Of a DNA stretch of 64,000 bases, positions 30,410 to 43,225 are shown in pieces; the first letter of the stretch is position 1; every line of letters begins with the position of its first letter. The DNA comes from Cocos nucifera. Its lineage: Eukaryota; Streptophyta; Magnoliopsida; Arecales; Arecaceae. Both the position numbers and the translations under genes were made by a program. The notes beneath the pieces are model-generated. The model did not search any database and was not told the DNA's origin. It was given only the letters and a program-made list of their open reading frames with translations. The stretch is from contig QRFJ01000373.1 in NCBI GenBank assembly GCA_006176705.1, positions 1 through 64,000 on the forward strand, read 5' to 3'.

Positions 30410-31600
30410 ATCATGTCTTCTAGAGGTTAGAGCCATTCCAGCCAAGGATAGAGCTCTCAAAGAGAGAGAGCAATCATGCGGCTAGCTCGCATGGTTTCAA
30501 GAAGAGATCGGGTGGTAAATTCTAACACTTTAAATACTCTTGTTTATATTATTTTATCCTTTGCTAACTAATATAACATTCTTTATATTAGATATTTTAT
30601 GCTCAGTTTTGGATGATAAGGGGTCACCAATGATCCCACAGTCACATGTAGTAGCGATCGGCTCTCAGACATAGAGTCGTGGTCGAGGACCCAACTAATT
30701 TGCGACACCTCTGATTCGGCTGGAGGATAGATAGCTCATTCATATTCAGAGCTGCTCGTAAGTACTACAGCTTCAATTAATATGTTCAGAATTTAACCAT
30801 TCTATGTTAACATTTATTTTTCAAAATTAATTTTGTAGCACATTTAGAGAGTTTGGAGTATCTATTATGGTTATCAGCATCATCCGATGCTTGATGTTGA
30901 GGCTAGTGAACGAATTCTCAAGCTTGCCGTTTAGAGCTCATGATACAACTTGGGAGATGTTTCTGATAAGTAAAACTAGTTTGATTTTTAAATTTTCAAT
31001 ATGTTGGTATTTTAATTACATATTAATACATGCTTGCTTCTATCTTGTAGCAGTATTATCGATTCGAGACTCTCTAGGACAAGAAGGCTGGCCATCAGAC
31101 CTTCGAGGAGATGGCCATGGAGGCTATGAGATGGTCTTTATAGCCTCAGGTAGTCCACCATTTAGTACTCTGATTTTTAGTCACCATTAGATTAGAGGTC
31201 CTTCATGGATCACTAGATGTGGGTAGATATATAGTAGACCCTCTACGACCAGTGGAGCAGCGAGGAGTACTCTGGTAGATGGTAGAAGGTTTGTAGAATC
31301 AGGCCGCCTAGTAGGATTCGATCAGACATATGGGTGGCTTGGTCGGCACACATGTTGTGGTCGACAAACTAATAAGAAATCAATACCAAAACTCTTCACT
31401 AAAATTATAAAAATTTATATATATATATTTTAATTAATTTAATTTTATTATTTACTTAATATAGATATAGCAGCTAGGTTATCCACTAGGCTAGCTATAG
31501 TTATGGCAGGCCACACACCAATCTAGGAGGATAGGTGACTATTTAGATTCTACATCATGATAGATTGCGGTAACAACTTTAAATTTTATTTATTAATTAA
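30410..31600 (+). pseudogene. CACTA C transposase-like exons (decayed)
   Basis: Exon-like pieces at about 30412-30525 (RERAIMRLARMVSRRDR), 30600-30765, 30840-30965, 31050-31150 and 31240-31370. The last matches CACTA A at about 810-930 and encodes a stretch resembling the N-x(n)-H-x-G-G-S motif of Ptta/En-Spm proteins. Each is interrupted by stops. The spacing with AT-rich intron-like gaps fits a multi-exon gene. Function cannot be claimed. Confidence 0.45.
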
Positions 31601-31636
31601 ATTATTATATGATCTAATTTTTATATTGGAACTAAT

Positions 31637-32482
31637 TATTGAGAATAGTGTTCCAAAGCTAATTGTCAACCTATTGATGGTTGAGCTATTTTTATATTTG
31701 TATATGAATTAATAAATAAATAAATATTATTTTAATATTTTTTATCATAAATTTTTTGCATCTTCTAATGAACTTCTATATTATGATGAAGTCCTTAGAA
31801 CTATTTAATATCGATAAAAAAAATTTATCATTTAGTCCTTAACAACAAAATGATATGTTGTTACCAAGGACGATAATGTTTATCAAGTGTAGGTCGTTAT
31901 GTGTCATATAGATTGATTATCCTCTTAACCAAGGAGTGTAGAGATACTAGTATGGCATGTAGGTGCGATGTACGAATACATCTGCACTGAACGTGACCAA
32001 CTCTGGAGCTTTTCTACTATCAAGATTTGCTTTGATGAAATATGGATATAAGTGTCCCTCTGACCTAAGATCACCATGATGACTTTCAAGCAACTTATTG
32101 TGCTTTGATGCCGAACTACCTAAATTTTTAATTCAGTGATGGAAGATTTCTAGGTACAATCAAGTACTTATGGAGTCGATATATGAATCAAGATGGGATT
32201 GACCACTCCAGCTCAAGAGCTGTGTTCAATTATATTTCAATTTAGCAAAGCCTTGACCAGGATAGTCCTAGTGAGGAGTCATAGGACTGATTGTGTTGAG
32301 ACACGATCTGGATGTATTATTTCAAGATTGATAGTTTAACTCTGAGTTATCCTATACATAGAGATCAAAGGGATGAATTATACAGTAACTATATTCACGT
32401 TGGTTCTGAATATTGTGATTATAACTATTCGATCTATCTGGATATCAGGTACCATTGCTAGATGGTTATTTTGATTAGTACA
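31637..32482 (+). repeat. Copia-3 5' LTR, first part
   Basis: It starts TATTGAGAATAGTGTTCC, aligning with TGTTGAAAATTATGTCCC of copia-2, with the terminal TG decayed to TA. It follows the copia-2 LTR to the equivalent of about position 35710, where Athila-2 enters. Confidence 0.75.
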
Positions 32483-34123
32483 TGATAATTATCATAAATT
32501 ACTAAATAATAATATTAAATTATATATTAATTAATATTTATTTTAAAAAATAATATTTTTATTAGTATTTTATAGGAAGAAAGCTTACCAACATGAAGAG
32601 CTCGATTTATGGATTCTAACGCAATAAATTTCAATCAAATTGGAGCTAAAACGAAAAGATTATGAACCTTAGAAGCTTAAAATAATAAAAAAAAAGATCG
32701 GTGCATAGTGGATCGATCGGTCAATCCATGGAATAGACGTGGACCGCCTAACTCAGCAAGCATGGCAAATTAGTATGCGACATGTGGCAAACCTAGACCG
32801 CTAAGAGGTTCACAGAATTTTCATTGTAGCTCATTGGGGTATTTTGGTAAATTCAGCTGGCATGGTGCGACGCGATTGGCAAAGGTCTTTGGTGCAGTCG
32901 GTTTACGTGGTCCATAAGCTCCATCAAGCACTGATGGATGGTCTAGGTTGTTGTCGATCAAAATCCAATGGTGGGGATTTATTCCAATTATGATTAGGAC
33001 TCTAGGCTTCATCTAAGTGCGATCCAATGGTCGAAAATGCTCCGATCAAGGATCTGATGGTCCAGATTTAATCTGGCACTAGTCTTAAAGCCAGAAGGTG
33101 GTTTTCTAATGGATTTTGGGGTGTTCGATCAAGATCTAATGGCCAAAATTTATTAGGATGATTAAATTCAATCCAGACATGGATTTTGACTCGGAAAATA
33201 ACTCTAAAAAACTTATTTCTTCTTCTATTTAAACCCCCTTACACTTAAAGCCTGGGAACAAGTCTTCTATGCCAAAAATAGAGAAAAAAGAGCTTTTCTT
33301 TTCTCTTTTTCTCTCTCCTACTCCTTTCTTCTTCTAACCTTCAATCAAAGGTGATTTAAAGATGCCGGGAGTGAGCAGATCATCAACCATGCATAGCTAA
33401 GAAGCTAGATTCTATGAGAGTAGATGAAATCTTTCGATATGGATTATAATTTTTTTTCTTTATCTTTTGTAATTACTTTTTATGCAAACATGTTCTTCTG
33501 CTTAGTTTTTAATAAAATTTATTTTTTTATGCATGAGATCCAGATTATTTGACATGCTTCTTAATTGATTAAAGATCTAAATAAATTATATTCATTATGA
33601 CATGTTGTGATCGATAGATATAGTTTGTACTTAATTTAATAATTTATTTTAAAAAATAATCATTAAAAGTCATGTTATTAATTTTTAAGAATTAAAGTAT
33701 TGAATAGTTTATGTTTTTATAGAGATGGATCATTATCAAGAGATATAATTCATACTCTAAGAAAATAAATTATAATCATAACTAAATTCTTAAAAATAAT
33801 AAATTTTTATATTAAAAAGAATTACCATAATTATGCAGAAGATGGATTCAAAATTTTAGAATAATTCTCATTAATTCTTAAAATTCTAATTAATTAAGTA
33901 TTTGCTTTCTTTTTATTTTTTTAATTTGCTAAACTCTCAATTTGCTCTCTTTAATCTACATATTTAATTTTTATTTTAAAATTAAATTAAAAAAATTAGT
34001 TTTAATTAAAATTGAATGTAACTTAGTCTTTAATCTTTGAAAAAATCAACATCCGACTCATCACTGTTCTAAAATTTAAAATCAAGCTTCATCTTTTTTT
34101 ATTGCTTTAACGATAAACGATCA
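32483..34123 (+). repeat. Athila-2 5' LTR
   Basis: 1,641 bp from TGATAATTATC to GATCA. A CTATTTAAAC TATA-like box lies near 33223-33232. It is related to, but clearly distinct from, the LTR at 19294. Confidence 0.85.
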
Positions 34124-34129
34124 AATTTT

Positions 34130-34147
34130 TGGCACCATTACCAAGGA
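34130..34147 (+). promoter_or_regulatory. Athila-2 primer-binding site
   Basis: TGGCACCATTACCAAGGA, a decayed form of the tRNA-Asp-type site TGGCGCCGTTGCCGGGGA. The changes are mostly transitions. Confidence 0.6.
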
Positions 34148-34870
34148 TTATAGCATTATTGCTTCAATTAATTAAAAATTAATTAATTAGTTTAAAAAAT
34201 ATAAAAATAATTAAAAAAATTATTGCTCTTTAATTTATCCAGTTATTATTATCTTTTATAACTAATTTCTACTTTCTATAATTTAGATTAATTTATTACT
34301 TTTTAAGACTTAATCACTTGAATTTATTTTCTTTTGCAAAACCATACAATCAAAAACTAAAAAAATATCTATAAAAAGACAACCAAAAACCCTTAAAAAA
34401 TCATCAAAATCTTGTAATACTTAATTAATCAAGAGTAACCATAAATATTAAATAAAATTAATTTTTTAACATGTTTGGATATCTTATTTGATTTGCATTG
34501 CATATCCATAATACACTGTAAGAGCACAATCCATAAAATAAAATAAGATGAAGATTTGATCATCCTTTCTTAGCCTACAAACCATCATCCTTTATATTGT
34601 ATTGATCCAAACCTTAACTTAAAATCAATTAGACATTGGCCCTTAAGATTATTCGAGCTTATTAGGTTAAGAAAATTTTAGAGTTGGACCAAGTTTGAAT
34701 TGGTTAATTATTTGATATCTAAGGCAAGTAGTTCAAAGATTATAGTTTTCAATTGATTCCATTATCTGACCTGACCAACTCAGTTGGTGTCTAAAAACAG
34801 TAACGAGCAGAAAACCTCCCATATCTCATACTTACCTAGCTGAATCGATTAGCCAATTTTGAGCTTGGAG
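34148..34870 (+). other. Athila-2 leader, part 1
   Basis: AT-rich, non-coding. The block near 34840-34870 matches the forward Athila leader at 16255-16305. It resumes after copia-2 at 45710-46029. Confidence 0.6.
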
Positions 34871-37359
34871 TGTTGAAAATTATGTCCCAAAAGTCAATCA
34901 TTAGCTTGTTAATGGTTGAGCTACTTTGTATATGTAATTGATCATTGATAAATAAAATACTTTTACATGTTTTTCATCATAAGTCTTCATCTTCTAACGA
35001 ACTTCATTTTTGTGATGAAGTTCTTAGGACTATTTAGCTTCGATAAAGAGAGGATTTATCGATTAGTCCTTAAATTTGTTCATGACCAAATGATAGGCTG
35101 TTAATTAGGATAACAGTGTCTATCGAGCATAGATCGCTGTATGCCATATAGGTTGATTGTCCTCTTAACCAAGAAGTGTGAAGATACTGATATGGCATAT
35201 AGGTGAGATGTATGGATACATCATCATTGAACATGATCAATTCCAGAGCATTCTACTATCGAGGATGTCTTTGATGGGATATAGGTATAAGTATCACTTA
35301 GACCTGAGATCACCTCAGTAACTTGCAAGCAACTCACTGTACTTTAGTATTAGACTAACTAAATTTCTAATTCAATAATGAAAGGCTTCTCGACATAGTC
35401 AAGTACTTACAAAATCAGTGTGTGATCAAGATGAAATTGACCACTCCAGGAGTTGGAGAAGAATGTATCACTGTATTTCAATATAGCAAAACCTTAGCAA
35501 GAGTAATCCATTAGATGAATTTGATATTTTAAAATACAATGTGGACAATCGATCCGAGTTGATAGTTGAACTCTGAGGTATCTTACAAGCATTTTGGTCA
35601 AGAGAATGAATTATATGAAAACTATATCCGTAAGGATTCTAAGGATGGTGTTCTACACATTTGATCTATCCGATCGTCGGGTATCATTGCTAGATAGTCA
35701 TTTTGATTGGTATAAAAATTTATTTCTATGCTACCGACTTAGGTTCGAACCTATGAGGTCATATACATTAGAGCTTATGAACTGATCAGATGGTTGATTA
35801 ATGATTGAGAATTGTTCTAGAGTTAAACAATCAATATGATTGATGTTTAACCTAGTGTAAGTGTTGTAGGAGGATTGATTAGCAATATGATTGCTAATTA
35901 GCTTAATTTGATTAAACCAAAGGGCTGAGATTAAGTTTAATTAAATATGATTTAATTAAATTTGGTTTAGACTTGATTAGATCAAGTTCAATTGACTTAT
36001 TGGATAAGTCAAGTGCAAGGAAAAACTAGTCCTAGTCAAACTAGGACTTAGGTCAATCTAATTTTTTAATTTAATTAAAAAATTAAATTAAAATTAAATC
36101 TAATTTAATCTAATTTAATTAAACCATAAATTAGATTAGAACTTAATTTAATTTGGTTGAGTTGGTTTTGATTTAATTTGGTTTAAAAAACCACTTTGAC
36201 CAAATCATAGATAGAATCTTAGTAAGACTGAGATTCCTCCTTGTGCCACCTTAGTCTCAATGCCCCCATGCCTATTTTTTTGGTATTTTTCATGAAATTT
36301 TTTTTTTTCTTGATCTTCATGTACACCCCCTCTCTCCCTCTCTTTCTCATATGGTAATTGAGTGGAAGACCAGGTCCAAGAAGGAGTTTGTTTTGATATT
36401 GGATTCTATGAGATAGAATCCTAACAAATCCAAACTCTTCCCAAAAGGTGCTGCCCCCTCTCCCAATTAATTTCTATCTTGTTCCATGTGTGAAACCCCT
36501 TTTCTTGTGTGCCTTTTCTTTCTGGTACATGCCAAAAATTATGGAGGGGGCACCCAAGAGTTAGGCGCCCCTTGACTTGCCCTATTTGATCTTTCCTTGT
36601 CTAATATTTGACCTAGATAAGGACTCTTCTTTTCTTATATATTTTGAATGAATTTTGGCTTGAAATTTTCATGTGTTATAGATCTTTGAGAGGGCTTTGA
36701 GGTGTGTGAAAATTAGAGGGAAAGGATCTTTGGGCGTTGGGGTTTCATGGGCACCAAACTAGGTGTCTAGGTGAGAGCAAAGAGAAGAAGAAGAGGGTCT
36801 TCTTCTAGGATTATTATGTTCATCTCTTCCCTTCCTTCTTTCTTGGGTTTTCTGAGAGTGTCTCACATCTAAAACCTCTTCTCCTCCTCCTCTTTGAAAG
36901 AGTCCAATCTAGAAGAAAGAAGGCATCTGATTAATTATTGAAGAAAGATCAACATAGTACTAGCATACTGTGTCGATTTTCAGCATTTGGATTTCTGATC
37001 ATGATCGTAGGCTCGTGTGGACAACTCCTAGAGGCCGGACGTGTGTACGACTTACAACTTCATCTTCAAGCTTGGATCAGTGAGTTAGAACATCTAACTA
37101 GCTCAGGTAATAGATCTGATCTATTATTTTTTTCATACATGCATGAGATGTAAAGTAGATATAGGTTGATGTGATCAACCTTTCCTTCTTATTTATTTTT
37201 TATTTTAGATTTAAATTCCATGCAATAATCATATAACATGATCTAAGATCTAGAGATTATCTAATATTTAAAATTAATTAGATTAATTTTGAGTCTTCCA
37301 CTACTGATCTAGAAAAAATTTCAAGATCTAACCTTGAAACCCAAGATCTGGTTCCTTCA
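34871..37359 (+). repeat. Copia-2 5' LTR
   Basis: TGTTGAAAATTATGTCCC to GGTTCCTTCA. A TATATA box lies near 36629-36635. Small frames here recur in the 3' LTR and are not genes. Confidence 0.9.
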
Positions 37360-37360
37360 A

Positions 37361-39270
37361 TTAGTATTAGAGCAAGATTGGTTATTATATGATTATGGAT
37401 GCATGCTTGAATTATTTTTAGATTAGATCTAATTAATAATCTAATATTTAAATCTAAAATTAAAATCTTAGATCATACGAACTGCTTTAAGATTGTCCTA
37501 CTGTAAGATTGACCCCTTATAGTGCAAAGGTTGTCCTAGTTCATATAAATTTAATATTATTCATAAATTTATTAGATATGATCTGATATTATTTATAATT
37601 TATTTAATTTAAAATAGTTTTAAATCTAAAAATAAAATTTTATATTTCACAGACTGATCTTATAAGGTTGTCCTGCTGTAAGGTTTATCCATTATAGTGA
37701 AAAGATTGTCCTAGTATGTGCTGATCTAAAATTTTGATCATAAAATTTTAGATTAGATCAAAAAAATTTTATGATCTGATTAAAAATATTTTAATCTAAT
37801 TTTAATCATCATAAATATGTTAGATTTGATCTAAGTTGACTTATGATTAATTAATGTTGAAATTATTTCAATTACATGAACTTGTTTAGATTAGATCTAA
37901 AGTAGTTTCATACTCTTCTTACTTGCATATTGATTATGAATTAAACATGCAACTTGATTAGTAAAACCATATTGTAAAAATATTTTACAAACATGAAAAT
38001 CATTTTCGAAAAGCCGAACCCCAATCCTCAGTCCAAAACTTAATTAAGAATTAAGAAGTTATTTGATTAGGATCTAAGATTGTAAATTGAAGATCCTAAG
38101 ATACAAATCATAATATAATAGATTAAATGGGTTAGTGGGAATTAGGTCCATTAATTAGGTTAGACCTAGGGTTAGATTAAAGAATGGACTTAATTAGAGA
38201 ATTGACTAAATCTAATCAATTGTTGTCTTAGATTAGATCAAGGATTCTCTAGATCAATTACAATAGTTATAGTTCGTCAAGTTCATGTCTTTAACGAGAT
38301 CTAAGATGAACTTGATTTTTGGCTATGCGGTCTAGCACGAACTGTTAGGTTGATCTAATTGAAACTAATTAAACCAGTTGATGTCTAAGGTAAACCAGAC
38401 TGGTGGTCTTTAATTGGTAGCCCACTTACCTAATCATTTTTTATGGTATCTATGGCAAGCTTTGGCAGATCCTTCCACTGATCGAACTTACTTGATCTCT
38501 TGATGAAATTATATTTTGATCAGATAACTTGACTAATCGAGCTGATCCATGTCAGCTAGGTAAATCAGTTGACTGATTTAGGTGCTCCTAAACCAACCTA
38601 TTAATGGTCTCTCTTAAGTTGACTTGGTGAAGTTAGTGGGAGGATCATGACAAGCTGGTTTATCTGACCTTTCCTCATCTTCAAATTAAATTCTCTAAAA
38701 TTATTAAGTTTCTAAAATAAAAAAGTTATATGATAACTGGATCATAGCCTCCCATTAAAGTGGATGATAATGGATCCATCAATTGGATAATTATTGGAGG
38801 CCCAAAGGCCTGGTGCTTATCGACTAATGAAATTATTATTCATTATATGATTTCTTGGCTACATCTTTTTAAATGATAGTTAGGTTAGCCAACCAAAGTT
38901 GGGCCTAATTATTCATTAGTTAGATGGAACAAATATGGTCATGTTAATGGTTGGACCTAACTGGACCCTTTTCTGAGAAGGCCAAAGCCAACTATCAAGG
39001 GTTGGGGCAAAATTCAATTACTAGAAATTATTTAAAAAAATAATTGGTTATGAATCTATCCTTAGATGCACATGGGTTGGCCAACCAAAGTTGGGCTTGT
39101 GTGCAGTCTATGTGGATTCTAGTACCCACTAAGAAATTAGGATAATTCCTCGAATTGGAGGTAGAGGCTACCAATTCGAATAAAATAGTGAAAGAATATT
39201 TTGATTAAAGTTCAAATCTCTAAGTTTAATGAATCAATTATTAATTAGATTATAATTTTTTTATGCAGAT
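37361..39270 (+). other. Copia-2 primer-binding site and leader
   Basis: The primer-binding site at 37361-37373 reads TTAGTATTAGAGC, against the usual TGGTATCAGAGC; the core changes are G-to-A and C-to-T. The leader of about 1.9 kb carries two copies of a block with TTGTCCT, TGTAAG and TTATAGTG (about 37490-37535 and 37665-37720). The same block occurs in copia-3 (57805-57860). No coding frame. Confidence 0.7.
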
Positions 39271-40140
39271 ATGGCCACTTTTCTATCGCTTCGATCATTA
39301 TTGGATAATGATAAGTTAGTGGGATCTAATTTTGATAGCTGATATCGAAAGTTAAAGATTGTCCTGGAGTATGAATGCATCCTACATCTGATAACGGATG
39401 ATTCACTTGAGGAGCCAGCTGTAAATGCATATGGAACTATCAGAGATACTTATAAGAAGTGGCTCAGTGACTGAACCATGGTGCGCTGCATTATGCTGGC
39501 TACGATGAGTGATGAGTTCAGTCGTAGATTTGAGATGACTGAGTCAAAGAACATGCTTCAAGTGTTGAAGGATTCCTTTGGCACACCCGATGACGTGGAG
39601 AGGTACAAGACTAGTTGTGCCATCTTCAATGTCAGGATGCGGGATGGTGCCTCTGTCACTGATCATATATTGTACATGATCAAGTTGATAGAGCGGTTGA
39701 GCAAGCTCGACTTTTCTTTGCATAAATAGCTTGGGAAGGATGCAATACTGAACTCATTGCCCAAGTCCTTTCTTCCATTTCTTACTCATTTTAGAATGAC
39801 AAAGCCTGAAGTAGACTACCATGGGTTACTGGGGTTGCTTTAGAACTTTGAGAAGAATCACCAACTCCACAAGGAGTCGGTGAACTTAGTGAGAGATTCA
39901 TCTTCTCGTTCTCAATCCTTTGGAAAAGGAAAGAAGAACAAGAATAAGAAAGCTAAGAAGGTGCAAGTTTAGGCTAGGACATCTATGCAGGGCCAGACTA
40001 GAAAAATCAAGTCCGATAAGAGTCAAGCTAAATGCTTCTTTTGCAAGAAGCGGAGGCACTAAAAAAAGAACTGTCCTCAGCACATTGCCTTCCTGTATCC
40101 GAATAGGTAGAGAAAGAAGCAAGTTATTGCTAGGCAAGGT
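39271..40140 (+). pseudogene. Copia-2 gag (broken)
   Basis: It starts ATGGCCAC at 39271. The copia Gag helical core is readable (39478-39729, with VRMRDGASVTDH). A lysine-rich basic stretch and a decayed CCHC knuckle (CFFCKKRRH, a stop, then KKNC, about 40033-40074) follow. At least six in-frame stops, largely TAG or TGA, are visible. Confidence 0.82.
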
Positions 40141-40189
40141 ATTTATATGATAACTTTTTGTAATTTCTCTATTTATGATATTACTGACT

Positions 40190-41470
40190 GAATATTGGAT
40201 ACTAATAGCCCTTACGGTTGCAAGTCAGTAGGAGATTCAACCAAGGTGAAAGATTCTTGAACATTGAAGATGGAAGATTAGTTTCGGTTCTAGCTTTAGA
40301 AATTCTAAAACTTATATTTGAGTTTCATATCGTTGTTCTTAGTGATTATCATTTCTGTCCCAATTTTTTTTAAATATCATTTCTATAGGCTTTTTGGCCA
40401 TGAATAATTATGAAATTTTAATAAAAAAATGAGTTTGTAATGTCATTATGAATGGTGTTACTACTTTCTATGGATAATTGAATAATAGTGTATATATATT
40501 ATCACAACCTATTAATATAGTCTATTTAACTGGCAAACATCCTAGATTAGATAATGTAACAGATATCTACTTATGGCACTATAGACTAGGTCATATAAAC
40601 AAGAATAGGATAAGCAGATTAGCTTAAGAGGGTATCCTCGAACTTAGTAATTGTGAATCACTTCCAACCTATGAATCATGTCTTCTTAGTAAAATGACCA
40701 AGTCACCTTTTACTAGAAAAGGTGAGAGACCCACTGAGCTCTTAGGTCTAGTACATACTGATGTATGTAAACCAATGAGCACAAGTGCCAGAGGTGGATA
40801 TGTCTACTTCATTACTTTCATGGATGATCTATCTAGATATGGATATGTCTATCTGATGAAACATAATTCATTTGAAATGTTCAAATGATTCCGAAGTGAA
40901 GTAGAAAAATAAATTGAAAAGAGTATTAAAACTCTTCGATTTAATTGAGGAAGGGAATACCTTTTCAGTGAGTTTTTCACATATTTAGGAGAGAATGGGA
41001 TTTTCTTCCAATGGACTCCTCTAGGAATACCACAGCATAATGGTATATCTGAAAGAAGAAATCAGACTCTGTTAGACATGGTCCGATCCATGATTGATTT
41101 TGCCAGCTTGTCGATATCTCTCTAGGGATATGCACTCGAATCGGCTTACTATCTTTTAAATAGGGTTTCAAGTAAATCTGTGGTTTAAACTCCATATGTG
41201 ATATGTACAGGACGTAAGCCAGCACTTTCACACCTCAAGGTTTGGGGGTACCCGGCTTATATTAAATAGTTAATTACAGATAAACTTGGACCTAAGTCTG
41301 ATAAGTGTACATTTATAGGATACCCAAAAGAGACTAAAGGATACTATTTCTACCATGCTGATGAATAAAAGGTGTTCATCAATCTTAGGGCAATCTTTTT
41401 GAAAAAGAAGTTTCTTAGTGAAGGAACTGTTGCCTCTAAGATTGAACTTGATGAAGTTCAACAGATAGAA
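40190..41470 (+). pseudogene. Copia-2 protease and integrase (broken)
   Basis: The protease motif has decayed to LDTNSP (about 40194). Integrase is readable: WHYRLGHI (about 40575), YESCLLSKM (C lost at the first position), HTDVCKPM (about 40757), DDLSRYGYVY, a lost DRGGEY (now FN, stop, GREY), and NGISERRNQTLLDMVRSM with the catalytic E (about 41040-41095). FIGYPKETKGYYFY lies at about 41315. Many stops. Confidence 0.82.
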
Positions 41471-41698
41471 AGTTCAACACAGAATGCTGAACCTAAGTCA
41501 GATTTGATCAGATTAAATCCAAAGCCTAGTGAACCTGCACTATTAAGATGATCCGATAAAGTACCATGCCATTCGAATAGATACTATGGGTTCTTAGTCC
41601 AGGATGGTGATCCCATCAAACTCGATGAGAATGATGAGGATCTGATCACTTACATGGATGCTATGTAGAGACTCGACTCTGAGAAATGGCTAGAAGCC

Positions 41699-43212
41699 AT
41701 GAGATCCAAAATGGATTTCATGAAGATCAATGATGTATGGACATTAGTTGACCCACCTGAAGGGGTTAAATCCATTAGATGTAAATGGATATTTAAAAGA
41801 AAAAGAGGTGCAGACGGAAAGGTAGAGATCTATAAAGCTCGTCTGGTTACTAAGAGGTATCGTCAATGTTATGGTATTGACTATGATGAGACATTCTCTC
41901 CAATAGCAATGCTCAAATCCATTCGGATAATGCTTGCAATAGCTGCCCATCTGGACTATGAGATCTGGCGGATGGATGTGAAGATAGCTTTCCTAAGTGG
42001 AGAGTTGACCGAAGAGGTGTATATAATACAACCTAAGGGGTTCACATCCATAGATGAGTCCAAGGTGTGCAAGCTTCAAAGATTCATTTATGGATTGAAG
42101 CAAGCATCTTGGAGTTGGAACATGCATTTTGATAAAGTGATTAAAATATATGACTTCATTAAGAATGGAGAAAATCCTACATTTATAAATGGGCAAATAG
42201 TTCAGCAGTGGTATTCCTTGTTTTGTATGTGGATGATATTCTCCTAATTAGAAATGACATCCCCACACTATAGAAAATAAAAGTCTGGTTGTCATCATAG
42301 TTCTCCATGAAGGATTTGGGTGAAGCATCCTACATTCTAGGAATGAAGATCTATAGGGATAGATCTAAAAGGATGCTTGGTATATCCTAGTCCACGTACA
42401 TAGAAACTATGCTGAAGAGGTTCAGCATGGATAATTTCAAAAAGGGCTATCTTTCGATAGATCAAGAAATTTTACTCTCTAAAAAGGATTGTCCAACAAC
42501 TCCTGAAGAGAGAGAGCGTATGAGTAGAATCCCATATGCTTCGATAATGGGATCTATCATGTATGCAATGACATGTACGAGACCAAACGTGGCATACTCA
42601 CTAGGAGTTATGAGTAGATATCAGTCTCATCCTAAAGAAAATTATTGAAAAATAGTTAAAACTATCCTTAAGTATTTAAGAAATACTAAGGACTAATGGT
42701 TAGTTTATGGTGAGTCAGATTTGAAACTTATGAGATTTACAGACTCTAACTTCCAATCTGACTATGATGATAGCAGAAACATATTGGGACATATCTTTAC
42801 TTTAAATGATGGAGCCATCTGTTGGAAAAGTTTCAAGCAGCATACAGTGGCAGACTCTGTTTGCGAAGCAGAGTTCATGGTAGCATCAGATGTAGCAAAG
42901 GAAGTTGTGTGACTAAGAAAGTTCATCACCGAGCTCGGAGTAGCACCCTTCATTGATGGTCTAGTCTTACTTTATTGTGACAGCACTGGCGTCATAGCTC
43001 AAGCAAAGAAATTGAAGGCACACCAGCGGATAAAGCACATTATGCACCACTTCCATCTGGTCCATGAGATCGTAGATTGTGGTGACGTCGACCTTCAAAA
43101 GATCGACGAAAAGGAGAACCTAGCCAACCCCTTCACTAAAGCTCTAACAATCAAGAAGTTTGACAACCATAAGTCGAAGATGGGTATTAGATACTATGTC
43201 GAGTGGCTTTAG
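41699..43212 (+). pseudogene. Copia-2 reverse transcriptase and RNase H (broken)
   Basis: RVT_2 motifs KWIFKRKRGADG, MDVKIAFLSG and YGLKQAS are in one frame to 42247. After a frameshift, the YVDDILL-encoding bases lie at about 42225-42245. RT continues at 42409-42648, RNase H at 42721-43212 with FTDSNF, EAEFMVA and LLYCDST, and the frame ends at a TAG at 43210-43212 just before the 3' LTR. Several stops interrupt it. Confidence 0.85.
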
Positions 43213-43225
43213 GACAAGTGGGAGT

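Larger units (their letters stand above)
26861..31636 (+). mobile_element. CACTA C, portion right of element B
   Basis: It continues the tandem array split by B, then a small TTAGCGATGG patch (27845-27945), a pyrimidine-rich block, and scattered exon-like pieces. The pieces at 31240-31600 match element A at 800-1190. It is cut at 31637 by copia-3. The remainder of C would lie beyond the right edge of the window. Confidence 0.6.

Noticed and set aside
36938..37153. 71-codon frame at the 3' end of a copia-2 LTR
   Set aside because: It is inside LTR and is broken in the 3' LTR copy. No domain.
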